Below are positions 8,690-17,428 of a DNA stretch of 64,000 nt, in pieces. The notes under the pieces are model-generated. The model was not told where the DNA came from, ran no database searches, and was given only the letters and a program-made list of their open reading frames with translations. The position numbers were made by a program, and so were the translations under genes. The first letter of the stretch is position 1, and every line of letters starts with the position of its first letter. Source of the stretch: Bog-756 sp963725395. GTDB lineage: Bacteria > Actinomycetota > Acidimicrobiia > Acidimicrobiales > RAAP-2. The stretch lies in assembly GCA_963725395.1 (NCBI GenBank), contig CAVRYH010000013.1, forward strand, positions 434,001 through 498,000, written 5' to 3'.

Positions 8690-9472
8690 GTGCCCGAGCT
8701 CCCCGAGGTCGAGAGTTACCGCGTGCTGGCCGAAGGAGCACTCGAGCGACCCATTGCGTCGGTGGCCAGCCCGGATGCGTGGTTCCTCAAGGGTGCGGCC
8801 ACGAAGGCGTCGCTCCGCCGTGCCCTGGTGGGAAGTCGGTTCATCGACGCACGGCGGACGGGGAAGCTGTTGTTGCTGGATGTCGAACGCGGCCCGACCG
8901 TGGGGATCCGGTTCGGGATGACGGGCAACCTGGTGGTCGACGGCCGCTCGGGGATCGACCAGATGCACTACGGGCCCCGCCGTCGTCCTCCGGACTGGGA
9001 CCGCTGGTCGGTCCGGTTCGAGGACGGTGGCCGCCTGGTCGTGCACGACCCTCGCCGGCTCGGCGGCGTCACCCTCGACCCGGATGTGTCAGGGCTGGGT
9101 CCCGACGCCGCCTCCATCACCCGTTCCGGCCTCGACCTGGCCCTCCAGGGTTCGTCGGCACCACTGAAGGCCAGACTGCTCGACCAGTCACGCGTGGCGG
9201 GCGTCGGTAACCTCATCGCCGACGAGGTCCTCTGGCGTGCGGCGCTCTCACCGCTCCGGCCAGCCAAGTCCCTCACGCCGAACGAGCGGCAGAGACTGCA
9301 CCGCTCACTGGTGCGGACCATCGCCGACCTCAGTGCGCGCGGCGGCTCCCACACGGGTGACCTGATGGACGAGCGCCGTCCCGGGGGCCATTGCCCCCGG
9401 GACGGCACCGAACTCGTCCGCTCGACGGTGGGCGGCCGTACCTCATGGTGGTGTCCCGGCCATCAGGTGTAG
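8690..9472 (+). CDS. Fpg/Nei-family DNA glycosylase with altered zinc finger
   Basis: A 260-residue formamidopyrimidine/endonuclease VIII-type DNA glycosylase/AP lyase that removes oxidised bases. Seen: N-terminal PELPEVE, where the proline after Met is the catalytic nucleophile and the next Glu is essential; RRTGKLLLL with the conserved hairpin lysine; GIRFGMTGNLVV; the helix-two-turn-helix RVAGVGNLIADEVLWRA. The C-terminal zinc finger keeps the spacing C-x2-C-x16-C-x2-C but reads C-x2-D-x16-C-x2-H, so two of four Cys ligands are Asp and His. Asp and His can still bind zinc. The GTG start is fixed by the need for Pro at position 2. Confidence 0.92.
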   Translation: MPELPEVESYRVLAEGALERPIASVASPDAWFLKGAATKASLRRALVGSRFIDARRTGKLLLLDVERGPTVGIRFGMTGNLVVDGRSGIDQMHYGPRRRPPDWDRWSVRFEDGGRLVVHDPRRLGGVTLDPDVSGLGPDAASITRSGLDLALQGSSAPLKARLLDQSRVAGVGNLIADEVLWRAALSPLRPAKSLTPNERQRLHRSLVRTIADLSARGGSHTGDLMDERRPGGHCPRDGTELVRSTVGGRTSWWCPGHQV

Positions 9473-9499
9473 TCCCCGGTGGACTCCTTCGGGCGCTGT

Positions 9500-9964
9500 T
9501 CAGCCCTCGATCTCGGCCAGGACCTTTGCGGCGTGGCCGTCGGCCTTCACGTGGTACCACGCCCGGGCGATCCTCCCGTCGGCGGCGATGAGGAAGGTCG
9601 ACCGGATCACCCCGACGGACTTCTTGCCGTAGAGGGTCTTCTCCCCCCACGCCCCGTAGGCCTCGCCCACCTTGTGGTCGGCATCGGTCAGCAGGGGGAA
9701 GGTGAGGCCGTACTTGGCCCGGAACTTCTGGTGCTTCTCGGCACTGTCACCGGAGATCCCGAGGACGGCCACCTTGGACCGGGTGAACGACCGGAGGTTG
9801 TCGTTGAACTGGCAGGCCTCCTTGGTGCAGCCCGGTGTGTCGTCCCTCGGGTAGAAGTACACCACCACCTGTCGCCCCGCGAAGTCCTTCAACGAGACCT
9901 TCGTGCCGTCCTGGTCGGGCAGCGCGAATGCTGGTGCCTTGTCGCCGGCAGCAAGTAGTCCCAT
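9500..9964 (-). CDS. bcp: Thioredoxin-dependent thiol peroxidase (Bcp/PrxQ)
   Basis: A 154-residue peroxiredoxin of the Bcp/PrxQ class that reduces peroxides with thioredoxin as reductant. Seen: GDKAPAFALPDQDG at the N-terminus, VVYFYPRDDTPGC46TKEAC51 with the peroxidatic and resolving cysteines five residues apart, LGISGDSAEKHQKF, and RSTFLIAADGRI. The ATG at 9964 is chosen because GAAAGGACG lies about ten bases upstream and the family starts here; a longer open frame upstream has no similarity. It converges with the glycosylase gene with only 27 bases between stops. Confidence 0.95.
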   Translation of the reverse strand: MGLLAAGDKAPAFALPDQDGTKVSLKDFAGRQVVVYFYPRDDTPGCTKEACQFNDNLRSFTRSKVAVLGISGDSAEKHQKFRAKYGLTFPLLTDADHKVGEAYGAWGEKTLYGKKSVGVIRSTFLIAADGRIARAWYHVKADGHAAKVLAEIEG

Positions 9965-10370
9965 GGATATCGACGTCCTTTCGTCCTGGTAGCCGGGCCG
10001 CCCGCGCGTACCGTCCCTCAGGGTAGGGGAACCGACCGGCCCCGGTGTCGGGAGCCGCGACGGAATGAGTGCGGCCGGGACCGGGAGACCCGACCCCGCA
10101 ACCGTCACCGATGCCCGCTGCCCCACCCGGGATCCGTCGAGCCGGGCGGTCGGTCCGCTGTGACCTGGTGCAACGGCCGGGAACCGGTAGACTGTGTGGC
10201 GTGGGTAGGCGCCGTGCCTCCCACGGGGTCTTCCTCATCCTGTTCCCCGGGCCGCCGACGCGGACCGGGACAATGGCCCGAGGCGGGCCCGCAGGCGCTC
10301 GTGACACCCACGGGCGTCGACGGTCGGCCACCGGCCGTCACCGAACAGATGAGAGTGAGTTCACAACCCC
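9965..10370. other. 406-base intergenic region between bcp and the helicase gene
   Basis: It holds the bcp ribosome-binding site at its left end and must hold the promoter of the helicase gene. A TAGACT hexamer at 10188-10193 could be the -10, without a clear -35; this would give a leader of about 170 bases. An open frame from GTG 10201 overlaps the helicase ATG as ATGA, but its Arg/Gly-rich sequence looks random. No RNA family was recognised. Confidence 0.4.
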
Positions 10371-11609
10371 ATGACAACCATTACCGGCCCGTCGGACCGC
10401 GTCCTCGATGCCGATGACCTCACATCGGTCGACGGGGAGAAACCCCGCACCTTCGCCTCCCTCGGCGTAGACCCCTCCCTCGTCAAGGCCCTGGCCGAGC
10501 AGGGCATCACCACCGCATTCGCCATCCAGGCCATGACCGTGGCCGATGCCCTCGCCGGGCGCGATGTCTGCGGCAAGGCCAAGACCGGGTCGGGCAAGAC
10601 CCTCGCCTTCGGCATTCCTCTCCTCCAGCGCACCATGGCTGCCCGGTCCACCGAGGCAGGTCGCCCGCGGGCCCTCGTGCTCGTGCCCACCCGTGAGCTC
10701 GCCGTGCAGGTGAGCGAGGTGCTCGAGCCGCTCGCCGCTGAGGCCGGGCTCAGGATCGCCGCCGTCTACGGCGGTGCGGACATCGAGCGCCAGGTCAAGA
10801 AGCTGCGACGGGGGGTGGACGTCGTCATCGCCACGCCCGGCCGGCTCATCGACCTCGGTGACCGGGGGGAGCTCTCGGTGGCCGACATCGAGACGCTCGT
10901 GCTCGACGAGGCCGACCGGATGGCCGACATGGGCTTCATGCCCCAGGTCGAGTGGGTGCTGCGCCGTCTCGAGCGTGACCACCAGACGCTCTTGTTCTCG
11001 GCCACGCTCGACGGAGCGGTCGACCGGCTGGTCAGCCGGTACCTCTCGGACCCCGTCCTCCACGAGGTGGCCTCGCCCAACACCACGGTCGATGCCATGG
11101 AGCACCGGTTCCTCGAGGTGCATCAGATGGACCGGGTGAAGGTGTGCGCGGCGATCTGTCGAAACTCCGAGAAGACCCTGGTGTTCGTCCGCACCAAGCG
11201 CGGGGCCGACCGACTGGTCGAGCAGCTCCGCAAGGAGGGCATCAAGGCCGACGCCATCCACGGGGACCTGCGCCAATCCAACCGTGAGCGCACGCTGAAG
11301 GATTTCGCCGAGGGCAAGCTCCCGGCCCTCGTGGCCACCGATGTGGCCGCCCGGGGTCTCGACATCGACATGGTCGATGTGGTGGTCCATTTCGATCCCC
11401 CCGAAGACCACAAGGCATACCTGCACCGCTCCGGAAGGACAGCCCGGGCCGGCGAGGCCGGGCTCGTGGTAACCCTCGTGCAGTGGAACCAGATCCTCGA
11501 GATCGAGCGCATCCAGGCCCGGATCGGGCTCAGGTCACCGATCGTCGAGATCTTCTCCAACGACCCCCGCCTGGCCGACCTGGCCGGGTGGCAGCCCGGC
11601 AGGGACTGA
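10371..11609 (+). CDS. DEAD-box RNA helicase
   Basis: A 412-residue ATP-dependent RNA helicase. All motifs are seen in order: Q motif TTAFAIQ, motif I AKTGSGKT, Ia PTRELAVQ, Ib TPGR, II DEAD, III SAT, IV VFVRTK, V ARGLDID, VI HRSGRTARAG. It ends shortly after motif VI, so there is no RNA-binding C-terminal extension of the DbpA or CsdA type; RhlE-like relatives are the closest in layout. Likely roles are ribosome assembly or RNA turnover. The long upstream region suggests post-transcriptional control, as for cold-shock helicases, but nothing proves it. Confidence 0.95.
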   Translation: MTTITGPSDRVLDADDLTSVDGEKPRTFASLGVDPSLVKALAEQGITTAFAIQAMTVADALAGRDVCGKAKTGSGKTLAFGIPLLQRTMAARSTEAGRPRALVLVPTRELAVQVSEVLEPLAAEAGLRIAAVYGGADIERQVKKLRRGVDVVIATPGRLIDLGDRGELSVADIETLVLDEADRMADMGFMPQVEWVLRRLERDHQTLLFSATLDGAVDRLVSRYLSDPVLHEVASPNTTVDAMEHRFLEVHQMDRVKVCAAICRNSEKTLVFVRTKRGADRLVEQLRKEGIKADAIHGDLRQSNRERTLKDFAEGKLPALVATDVAARGLDIDMVDVVVHFDPPEDHKAYLHRSGRTARAGEAGLVVTLVQWNQILEIERIQARIGLRSPIVEIFSNDPRLADLAGWQPGRD

Positions 11610-11644
11610 TCCTGCCGGACGATCACTTCCGCCAGCCGTTCACC

Positions 11645-12364
11645 GTGGGTGACGGCACCGAGGGCATCGAACGCGTCCTCGTGGTGATGGCCCACCCCGA
11701 CGATGTGGACTTCGGTGCGGCCGGATCAGTGGCGTTGTGGACCGACGCCGGCGTCGACGTGGCCTACTGCATCGTCACCGACGGGGAGGCCGGTGGATCC
11801 GACCGCTCGGTGGACCGACTCGAGATGGCCGCCACCCGTCGCCGCGAGCAGCTCGCCGCCGCCGCCCTGGTCGGCGTCACCGACGTGACGTTCCTCGGCT
11901 TCGCCGACGGTCAGCTCGTTCCCGACCTCGACCTCCGGCGGGCCATCACCCGGGTCATCCGCCGCCACCGGCCCGACCGGGTGGTGGCCCAGTCACCCGA
12001 GCGGAACTGGGCCCGGATCTACGCCAGCCACCCGGACCATCTGGCTGCCGGTGAGGCGACCATCTGCGCGGTCTATCCCGACGCCCGTAATCCGTTCGCC
12101 TTCCCCGAGCTGCTCGAGGAGGGCATCGAGCCCCACTCGGTCGGGGAGCTCTGGATCATGGCCACCGAGCGGGCCGACCGCGTCGTGGACACCACCGATT
12201 TCTTCGGGGCCAAGCTGGCGGCACTCCGCTCGCACCGGAGCCAGGTCGGCGACGGTGACCACCTCGAGGAGCTCCTCTCGAGATGGATGTCGGGTACGGC
12301 ACTGGCCGCGGGGCTTCCCGACGGGAGGTTGGCCGAAGCGTTTCATGTCGTGGAGACCGGCTAG
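11645..12364 (+). CDS. PIG-L family N-acetyl-sugar deacetylase (LmbE-like)
   Basis: A zinc hydrolase of the PIG-L/LmbE family; relatives deacetylate GlcNAc-linked substrates, including mycothiol precursors and mycothiol conjugates. Seen: VVMAHPDDVDFG with the zinc-binding His and Asp, the acidic TDGEAGG, and the third ligand region YASHPDHLAAGE. The start is uncertain: GTG 11645 is the first usual start codon, but the preceding in-frame DDHFRQPF looks conserved and a non-standard start near 11604 is possible. The stop overlaps the next start as TAGTG. This is probably not the dedicated MshB, because no mycothiol genes are adjacent. Confidence 0.85.
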   Translation: MGDGTEGIERVLVVMAHPDDVDFGAAGSVALWTDAGVDVAYCIVTDGEAGGSDRSVDRLEMAATRRREQLAAAALVGVTDVTFLGFADGQLVPDLDLRRAITRVIRRHRPDRVVAQSPERNWARIYASHPDHLAAGEATICAVYPDARNPFAFPELLEEGIEPHSVGELWIMATERADRVVDTTDFFGAKLAALRSHRSQVGDGDHLEELLSRWMSGTALAAGLPDGRLAEAFHVVETG

Positions 12365-13116
12365 TGGTGCAGTCCCCACGGCCCTGGGCAGTCATCCAGC
12401 ACGTTCCCTACGAGGGGCCCGGGCTCATCGGTGACGCGCTCACGGATGCCGGCCGGGTGGTCTCGGTGGTCCGGGCCGACCTGGGGGACGTGCTCCCCGA
12501 CCACCGGACGCTGGACGGACTCGTGGTCATGGGTGGCCCGATGGGGGTCGGCGACAGCGCCGAGCATCCGTGGTTGGCACAGGAGCGGGCGCTTCTGTCC
12601 GCGGCCGTCGGCGACGGACTCCCGGTGCTCGGCGTGTGCCTGGGAGCCCAGCAGTTGGCGGCCGCCCTCGGGGCGCAGGTGACCACCGGGCCGACACCCG
12701 AGGTCGGGATCGGTGAGGTCGAGCTGACCCCCGCCGGCCGGCTCGATCCCGTCTTCGGCCCGGAGTACGGGGGATTGGCGGGCACGTCGGTGCCGTGTGT
12801 CCACTGGCACCAGGACACCTTCTCGCTGCCGACGGGTGCCACCCATCTCGCCGGCACCCGAGCGTTCCCGCATCAGGCGTTCCGCTGGGGGGACCGGGTC
12901 TACGCCTTGCAATTCCATGTCGAGGTCGACCGCGCCCTGGCTGCGGGGTGGGCGCCGCACCTGCCGGGGGCCGTGTCCCTCGACGGCCACCGCCTGGCCG
13001 CCGTCGAGACGGTCGGACGACGGTTGCTGCGCCGGTTCGTCGATCGTGCCACCTCGATCGGGGTGTCAGATGGCCGCGGGGTGGGGCTCGACCGTGCCGG
13101 AGACCGCACTCTCTGA
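12364..13116 (+). CDS. Class I glutamine amidotransferase-like protein
   Basis: A stand-alone 250-residue class I glutamine amidotransferase. Seen: LDGLVVMGGPMGVGD, the nucleophile elbow VLGVCLGAQQLA with catalytic Cys near residue 94, and the His of YALQFHVEVD near residue 190, followed by a likely Glu/Asp. The partner that uses the ammonia is unknown; some relatives hydrolyse gamma-glutamyl compounds. It starts with GTG at 12364 (TAGTG overlap with the deacetylase) or at the next GTG, and its TGA overlaps the following ATG, so the three genes look like one operon. Confidence 0.9.
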   Translation: MVQSPRPWAVIQHVPYEGPGLIGDALTDAGRVVSVVRADLGDVLPDHRTLDGLVVMGGPMGVGDSAEHPWLAQERALLSAAVGDGLPVLGVCLGAQQLAAALGAQVTTGPTPEVGIGEVELTPAGRLDPVFGPEYGGLAGTSVPCVHWHQDTFSLPTGATHLAGTRAFPHQAFRWGDRVYALQFHVEVDRALAAGWAPHLPGAVSLDGHRLAAVETVGRRLLRRFVDRATSIGVSDGRGVGLDRAGDRTL

Positions 13117-13811
13117 TGAGCGTCTCCGGCGGCACGACCGTACCCACCGACGTCCGCCCGGACCCCGAGGATCCGGTCAAACCCCGTCTGCGGGGCGTCT
13201 TCCACGAGGTGGCGTTCTTCGTCTCGTTGGTGTCGGGCACGGTCCTCGTGGTGGCGGCGCCCACGACAGGTTCCGCACTGGTCATGGCCGTCTACGCCGT
13301 GTCCGTTTCGCTGTTGTTCGGGGTGAGTGCCCTGTTCCACCGGCACACCTGGGGACCGGTGGGGCGTCGTCGTATGCGGAGGGCCGACCACTCGACGATC
13401 TTCATCGCCATCGCCGGTTCGTATACCGCCGTGGCGGGGATCGCACTCGACGGGTGGGCCAGGACGACCGTGCTCTGCGTGGTGTGGGTGGGGGCGGCTG
13501 CGGGGATCACCTTGCGCCAGGTGTGGCTCGACGCGCCCAAATGGGTGATCGCCCTCCCCTACGTCGTGGTGGGCTGGGCGGCGGTGGCCGTCCTCCCGCA
13601 GCTCTTCCGTGCATTGGGGGCAGTGGGGTTCACCCTGCTGCTCGCCGGTGGCATCGCCTACTCGGCCGGCGCCGTCGTCTATGCCCTCAAGAGACCCAAC
13701 CCGGTTCCCGGTGTGCTCGGGTACCACGAGGTGTTCCACGCCTGCACGATCGTCGGGGCGGTACTCCACTTCGTGGTGATCGCCCTGTTCGTCCTGCCGC
13801 TCGCTACCTAG
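13116..13811 (+). CDS. Hemolysin III / PAQR-family membrane protein
   Basis: A 231-residue membrane protein of the hemolysin III (PAQR) family, a seven-helix group with a proposed zinc-dependent hydrolase centre. Seen: GVFHEVAFF at the start of helix 1, SALFHRHTWGP with the first conserved histidine, RRADHSTIFIAIAGSYT with the Ser/Asp motif, and the C-terminal GYHEVFHACTIVGAVLHF with the paired histidines. The ATG overlaps the previous stop (TGATG). Its cellular role is not known; the name comes from one Bacillus protein and does not imply a toxin. Confidence 0.9.
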   Translation: MSVSGGTTVPTDVRPDPEDPVKPRLRGVFHEVAFFVSLVSGTVLVVAAPTTGSALVMAVYAVSVSLLFGVSALFHRHTWGPVGRRRMRRADHSTIFIAIAGSYTAVAGIALDGWARTTVLCVVWVGAAAGITLRQVWLDAPKWVIALPYVVVGWAAVAVLPQLFRALGAVGFTLLLAGGIAYSAGAVVYALKRPNPVPGVLGYHEVFHACTIVGAVLHFVVIALFVLPLAT

Positions 13812-13850
13812 GGGCGCGTGCGGCCCGGGTCGACCGGTTGCCTTGCCCGG

Positions 13851-16547
13851 TCAGCCGGCCATCTGGCGGAGCATGTAGGGGAGAATCCCGCCGTTGCGGT
13901 AGTACTCGGCCTCCATCGGGGTGTCGATCCGGAGGCGGACCTCGAACTCGACCACCCGGTCGCCGTCGACGGCCCTGACCCCCAGGGTCTTCGGGGCGAC
14001 TCCCTGGTTGAGCGGTTCGAGGCCGGTGACGGAGAAGACCTCATGGCCGCTGAGTCCCAAGGACGCAGCACTCTGGCCGTCGGCGTACTGCAGGGGGAGC
14101 ACCCCCATCCCGATCAGGTTCGACCGGTGGATCCGCTCGTAACTCTCGGCGATCACCGCCCTGACGCCGAGCAGCGTCGTGCCCTTGGCCGCCCAGTCAC
14201 GCGAAGAGCCCGAGCCGTACTCCTTCCCGGCCAGCACCACCAGGGGCACGCCGTCGGCGCCGTAACGTTCGGCGGCCTCGTAGATGGTGGTCTCCTCGCC
14301 GTCGGGCAGGTGGAGGGTCAGACCGCCCTCGGTGCCGGGAGCCAGCTGGTTGCGGAGCCGCACATTGGCGAAGGTGCCCCGCACCATCACCTCGTGATTG
14401 CCCCGACGGGCGCCGTACGAGTTGAAGTCGGCGCGCTCGACGCCTTTGTCGGCCAGGTAGTGACCGGCGGGAGCGGTGGGGCTGATGTTGCCGGCGGGCG
14501 AGATGTGGTCGGTCGTTACGCTGTCACCGAGCTTGGCCAGCACGCGTGCACCGACGACATCGGTCACCGGGCTGGGAGTCATGGACAGCCCCTCGAGGAA
14601 CGTGGGCCGCAGGACGTAGGTCGAGTCGCGGTTCCACCGGAACGTGTCGCCGGTGGCCGTCTCGATCGCCGCCCACCGTTCATCCCCGTCGAAGACCGCC
14701 CCGTACCGCTGGCGGAACATGTCCGAGGTGAGTGAGGTCCTGATGGCGTCGGTGACCTCCTCGGGTGAGGGCCACAGGTCGGCCAGTGTGACCGGTTGCC
14801 CGTCGGCCCCGGTGCCGAGGGCGTCGGTGGTCAGGTCGATGTCCATGGTGCCGGCCAGGGCATAGGCCACGACCAGTGGCGGCGAGGCCAGATAGTTCAT
14901 CCGAACGTCGGGATGGATGCGACCCTCGAAGTTCCGGTTGCCCGAAAGCACGGCGGCCACCGACAGGTCGTGCTCGTGCACCGCTTCGGACACCCCGGGC
15001 AGCAGAGGCCCCGAGTTGCCGATACAGGTGGTGCAACCGAACCCGACCAGGTCGAACCCGATGGAGGCCAGCGGGGCGGTGAGCCCCGCTCTGTCGAGGT
15101 AGTCCATCACGACGCGCGAGCCCGGTGCCAGGGTGGTCTTCACCCACGGCTTGGGCGTCAGCCCCAACTCGACCGCCCGCTTGGCCACCAGGCCGGCCGC
15201 CACCATCACCTGCGGATTGGACGTGTTGGTGCAACTGGTGATGGCCGCGACGACGACCGCCCCGTCGCCGACGGCACCGGTCGGCTCTCCGGCCGGGGAG
15301 TAGGGGCCCGAACGCTGATCGCGCCCGAGGGCGGACCGGTAGGCGGTGCCGGCGTCGGCCAGTGTCACCAGATCCTGGGGCCGTGAGGGACCGGCGATGC
15401 TCGGGACGACGGTGGACAGGTCGAGCTCGATGGTCTCCGAGTAGACGGGTTCGATCCCGTCCGCCGAGTGGAACATGCCCTGCTCCTTGGCGTAGGCCTC
15501 GACCAGGTCCACATGGCGGTCGTCCCGACCGGTGAAGCGCAGGTAGTCGAGGGTCACCTCGTCGATGGGGAAGATGGCACAGGTCGCCCCGTACTCGGGG
15601 GACATGTTGCCGATGGTGGCCCGGTTGGCCAGTGGCACGGCTGCCACCCCGGGGCCGAAGAACTCGACGAACTTGCCCACCACGCCCCGCTGGCGCAAGA
15701 GGTGGGTGATGGTGAGCACCAGATCGGTGGCGGTGGTCCCGGGCGGCTGCTCCCCGGTGAGGCGGAACCCCACCACCGGGGGTAGGAGCAGCGAGAGCGG
15801 TTGGCCGAGCATGGCTGCCTCCGCCTCGATCCCGCCCACGCCCCACCCCAGCACACCGAGCCCGTTGACCATGGTGGTGTGGGAGTCGGTACCAACCAGG
15901 GTGTCGCAGTACGCCCGGCCGTCGTCGGTGGCGAACACCACCCGCGACAGGTACTCGAGGTTCACCTGGTGGCAGATGCCCGTGCCGGGCGGCACCACCC
16001 GGAACCCGTCGAACGCCTGTTGGGCCCATCGCAGGAGCTGATAGCGCTCAGTGTTCCGCTGGTACTCGATGTCCACGTTCTCGTCATAGGCCTCGGGCCG
16101 TCCCGACACCTCGGCGATGACCGAGTGGTCGATGACCAACTCGACCGGAACCAACGGGTTGACTTTCGACGGGTCTCCTCCGAGGTCCGACAGGGCGTCG
16201 CGCATGGCCGCCAGGTCGACCACGCCGGGTACGCCGGTGAAGTCCTGCATGAGGACCCGCTCGGGGGTGAGGGCGATCTCGGTGGCATCCTCGCCGCCCA
16301 GGCCGTGGCGTTCGGGCCGGATGCCCCAGCCGGCGACCGCCTCGATGTCGGCCGGCCGCACGGCCACGCCGTCCTCGTGTCGCAGCAGGTTCTCCAGCAC
16401 CACCTTGATCGAATAGGGGAGGCGGGCGATGTCGTACCGGTCGGAAAGGGCACCGATTCGGAAGATCTCGTAGTCGGTGTCACCGACGCTGAGAACGCCG
16501 CGTGACCCGAAGGAGTCGGGGCCGGTCGTGGTCGGGGAGTGAGCCAT
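13851..16547 (-). CDS. acnA: Aconitate hydratase A
   Basis: An 898-residue aconitase that interconverts citrate and isocitrate in the TCA cycle, in the cytoplasm. Seen: GTDSHTTMVNGLGVLGWGVG, the cluster ligands ITSCTNTSNP and GFGCTTCIGNSGPL (the CxxC pair), SGNRNFEGRIH, GDSVTTDHISPAGNI, and the swivel-domain YGSGSSRDWAAKGT. Full length for AcnA/IRP1-type enzymes, so a moonlighting RNA-binding role is possible but not shown. The ATG at 16547 begins a normal N-terminus (FGSRGVLSVGDTDYEIFRI); the open frame continues 950 bases upstream only as shadow of the ABC permease. A CAGAAT hexamer precedes the ATG by six bases. Confidence 0.96.
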   Translation of the reverse strand: MAHSPTTTGPDSFGSRGVLSVGDTDYEIFRIGALSDRYDIARLPYSIKVVLENLLRHEDGVAVRPADIEAVAGWGIRPERHGLGGEDATEIALTPERVLMQDFTGVPGVVDLAAMRDALSDLGGDPSKVNPLVPVELVIDHSVIAEVSGRPEAYDENVDIEYQRNTERYQLLRWAQQAFDGFRVVPPGTGICHQVNLEYLSRVVFATDDGRAYCDTLVGTDSHTTMVNGLGVLGWGVGGIEAEAAMLGQPLSLLLPPVVGFRLTGEQPPGTTATDLVLTITHLLRQRGVVGKFVEFFGPGVAAVPLANRATIGNMSPEYGATCAIFPIDEVTLDYLRFTGRDDRHVDLVEAYAKEQGMFHSADGIEPVYSETIELDLSTVVPSIAGPSRPQDLVTLADAGTAYRSALGRDQRSGPYSPAGEPTGAVGDGAVVVAAITSCTNTSNPQVMVAAGLVAKRAVELGLTPKPWVKTTLAPGSRVVMDYLDRAGLTAPLASIGFDLVGFGCTTCIGNSGPLLPGVSEAVHEHDLSVAAVLSGNRNFEGRIHPDVRMNYLASPPLVVAYALAGTMDIDLTTDALGTGADGQPVTLADLWPSPEEVTDAIRTSLTSDMFRQRYGAVFDGDERWAAIETATGDTFRWNRDSTYVLRPTFLEGLSMTPSPVTDVVGARVLAKLGDSVTTDHISPAGNISPTAPAGHYLADKGVERADFNSYGARRGNHEVMVRGTFANVRLRNQLAPGTEGGLTLHLPDGEETTIYEAAERYGADGVPLVVLAGKEYGSGSSRDWAAKGTTLLGVRAVIAESYERIHRSNLIGMGVLPLQYADGQSAASLGLSGHEVFSVTGLEPLNQGVAPKTLGVRAVDGDRVVEFEVRLRIDTPMEAEYYRNGGILPYMLRQMAG

Positions 16548-16553
16548 CCACCC

Positions 16554-16559
16554 ATTCTG
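16554..16559 (-). promoter_or_regulatory. -10 element of acnA (leaderless)
   Basis: CAGAAT on the minus strand ends six bases before the ATG at 16547, so the transcript probably starts at the start codon. No convincing -35 was seen. Confidence 0.45.
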
Positions 16560-16603
16560 CTCCCCCGTGCCCCCGACGGCGAGCCGGGGACCGGACGGGC
16601 TGC

Positions 16604-17428
16604 TCAGGTCCGGGTGCGGTAGCGCCAGCTGGCCAGGGGGATCAGTACGACCAGGAAGCCGACGGTCCACGCCAGCGTCTGGGTAACCCACGATGCGGTA
16701 GAGCCCCCCAGCATGAGGGCCCGGCAGGCGGTCACCGTCACACTCACCGGTTGGTAGGTGGCGAACCCCTGAAGCCAGCTGGGCATCGACGAGACGGGGA
16801 CGAACGCCGACGAGATGAAGGTCAGCGGGAAGAGCAGGGGGAACGACATGACCTGAGCGGTCTCGCTGTTGGCCGCCGACAGTCCGATCACCGCGAAGCC
16901 CCACGAGAGTGAGTAGGCGAACAGGAGGATGAGGAGGATACCGGCGATGTAGAGCAGCACGCCGGTGGTGGGTCGGAACCCGACGGCGAACCCCACTGCG
17001 GTGATGATGATCACGACGAACACGTTTCGGACGAAGTCGGCCGTGGTGCGGCCGGTGAGCACGGCCGATCTGGCCATGGGCAGGGCCCGGAAGCGTTCGA
17101 TGAGGCCCTTCTGTAGATCCTCGGCCAGACCGATGCTGGTGCTCACGGCACCGAAGGCCACCGTCTGCACGAAGATCCCCGGCATGAGGTAGTTGACGTA
17201 GTCGGTTCCCGGGGTGTTGATGGCGTTGCCGAACACGTAGCGGAAGAGCAGGACGAACATGATCGGCTGCACGGTCGAGAAGAACAGGGCCTCGGGGATG
17301 CGGGTGATGCCCAACAGGTTGCGCTTGGCGAGGGTCAGCGTGTCCGAGACCGTCCAGCGAAGTTTGCTCGCGAGGCTGTCCGAGTGGGGCGCCCGCGTTG
17401 TCGAGGGGTCGGCGACGAGCGTGGTCAC
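16604..17428 (-). CDS. ABC-2 type transporter permease (DrrB-like)
   Basis: A 274-residue permease with six hydrophobic segments, of the daunorubicin-resistance DrrB type. Seen: NLLGITRIPEALFFSTVQPIMFVLLF at the first helix, the YVNYLMPGIFVQTVAFGA region, GLIERFRALPMARSAVLTGR, and the late SFPLLFPLTFISSAFVP. It forms an exporter with the ATPase encoded just upstream, with a four-base overlap (17425-17428). The substrate is unknown: drug or lipid export is usual for the family. Confidence 0.9.
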   Translation of the reverse strand: MTTLVADPSTTRAPHSDSLASKLRWTVSDTLTLAKRNLLGITRIPEALFFSTVQPIMFVLLFRYVFGNAINTPGTDYVNYLMPGIFVQTVAFGAVSTSIGLAEDLQKGLIERFRALPMARSAVLTGRTTADFVRNVFVVIIITAVGFAVGFRPTTGVLLYIAGILLILLFAYSLSWGFAVIGLSAANSETAQVMSFPLLFPLTFISSAFVPVSSMPSWLQGFATYQPVSVTVTACRALMLGGSTASWVTQTLAWTVGFLVVLIPLASWRYRTRT

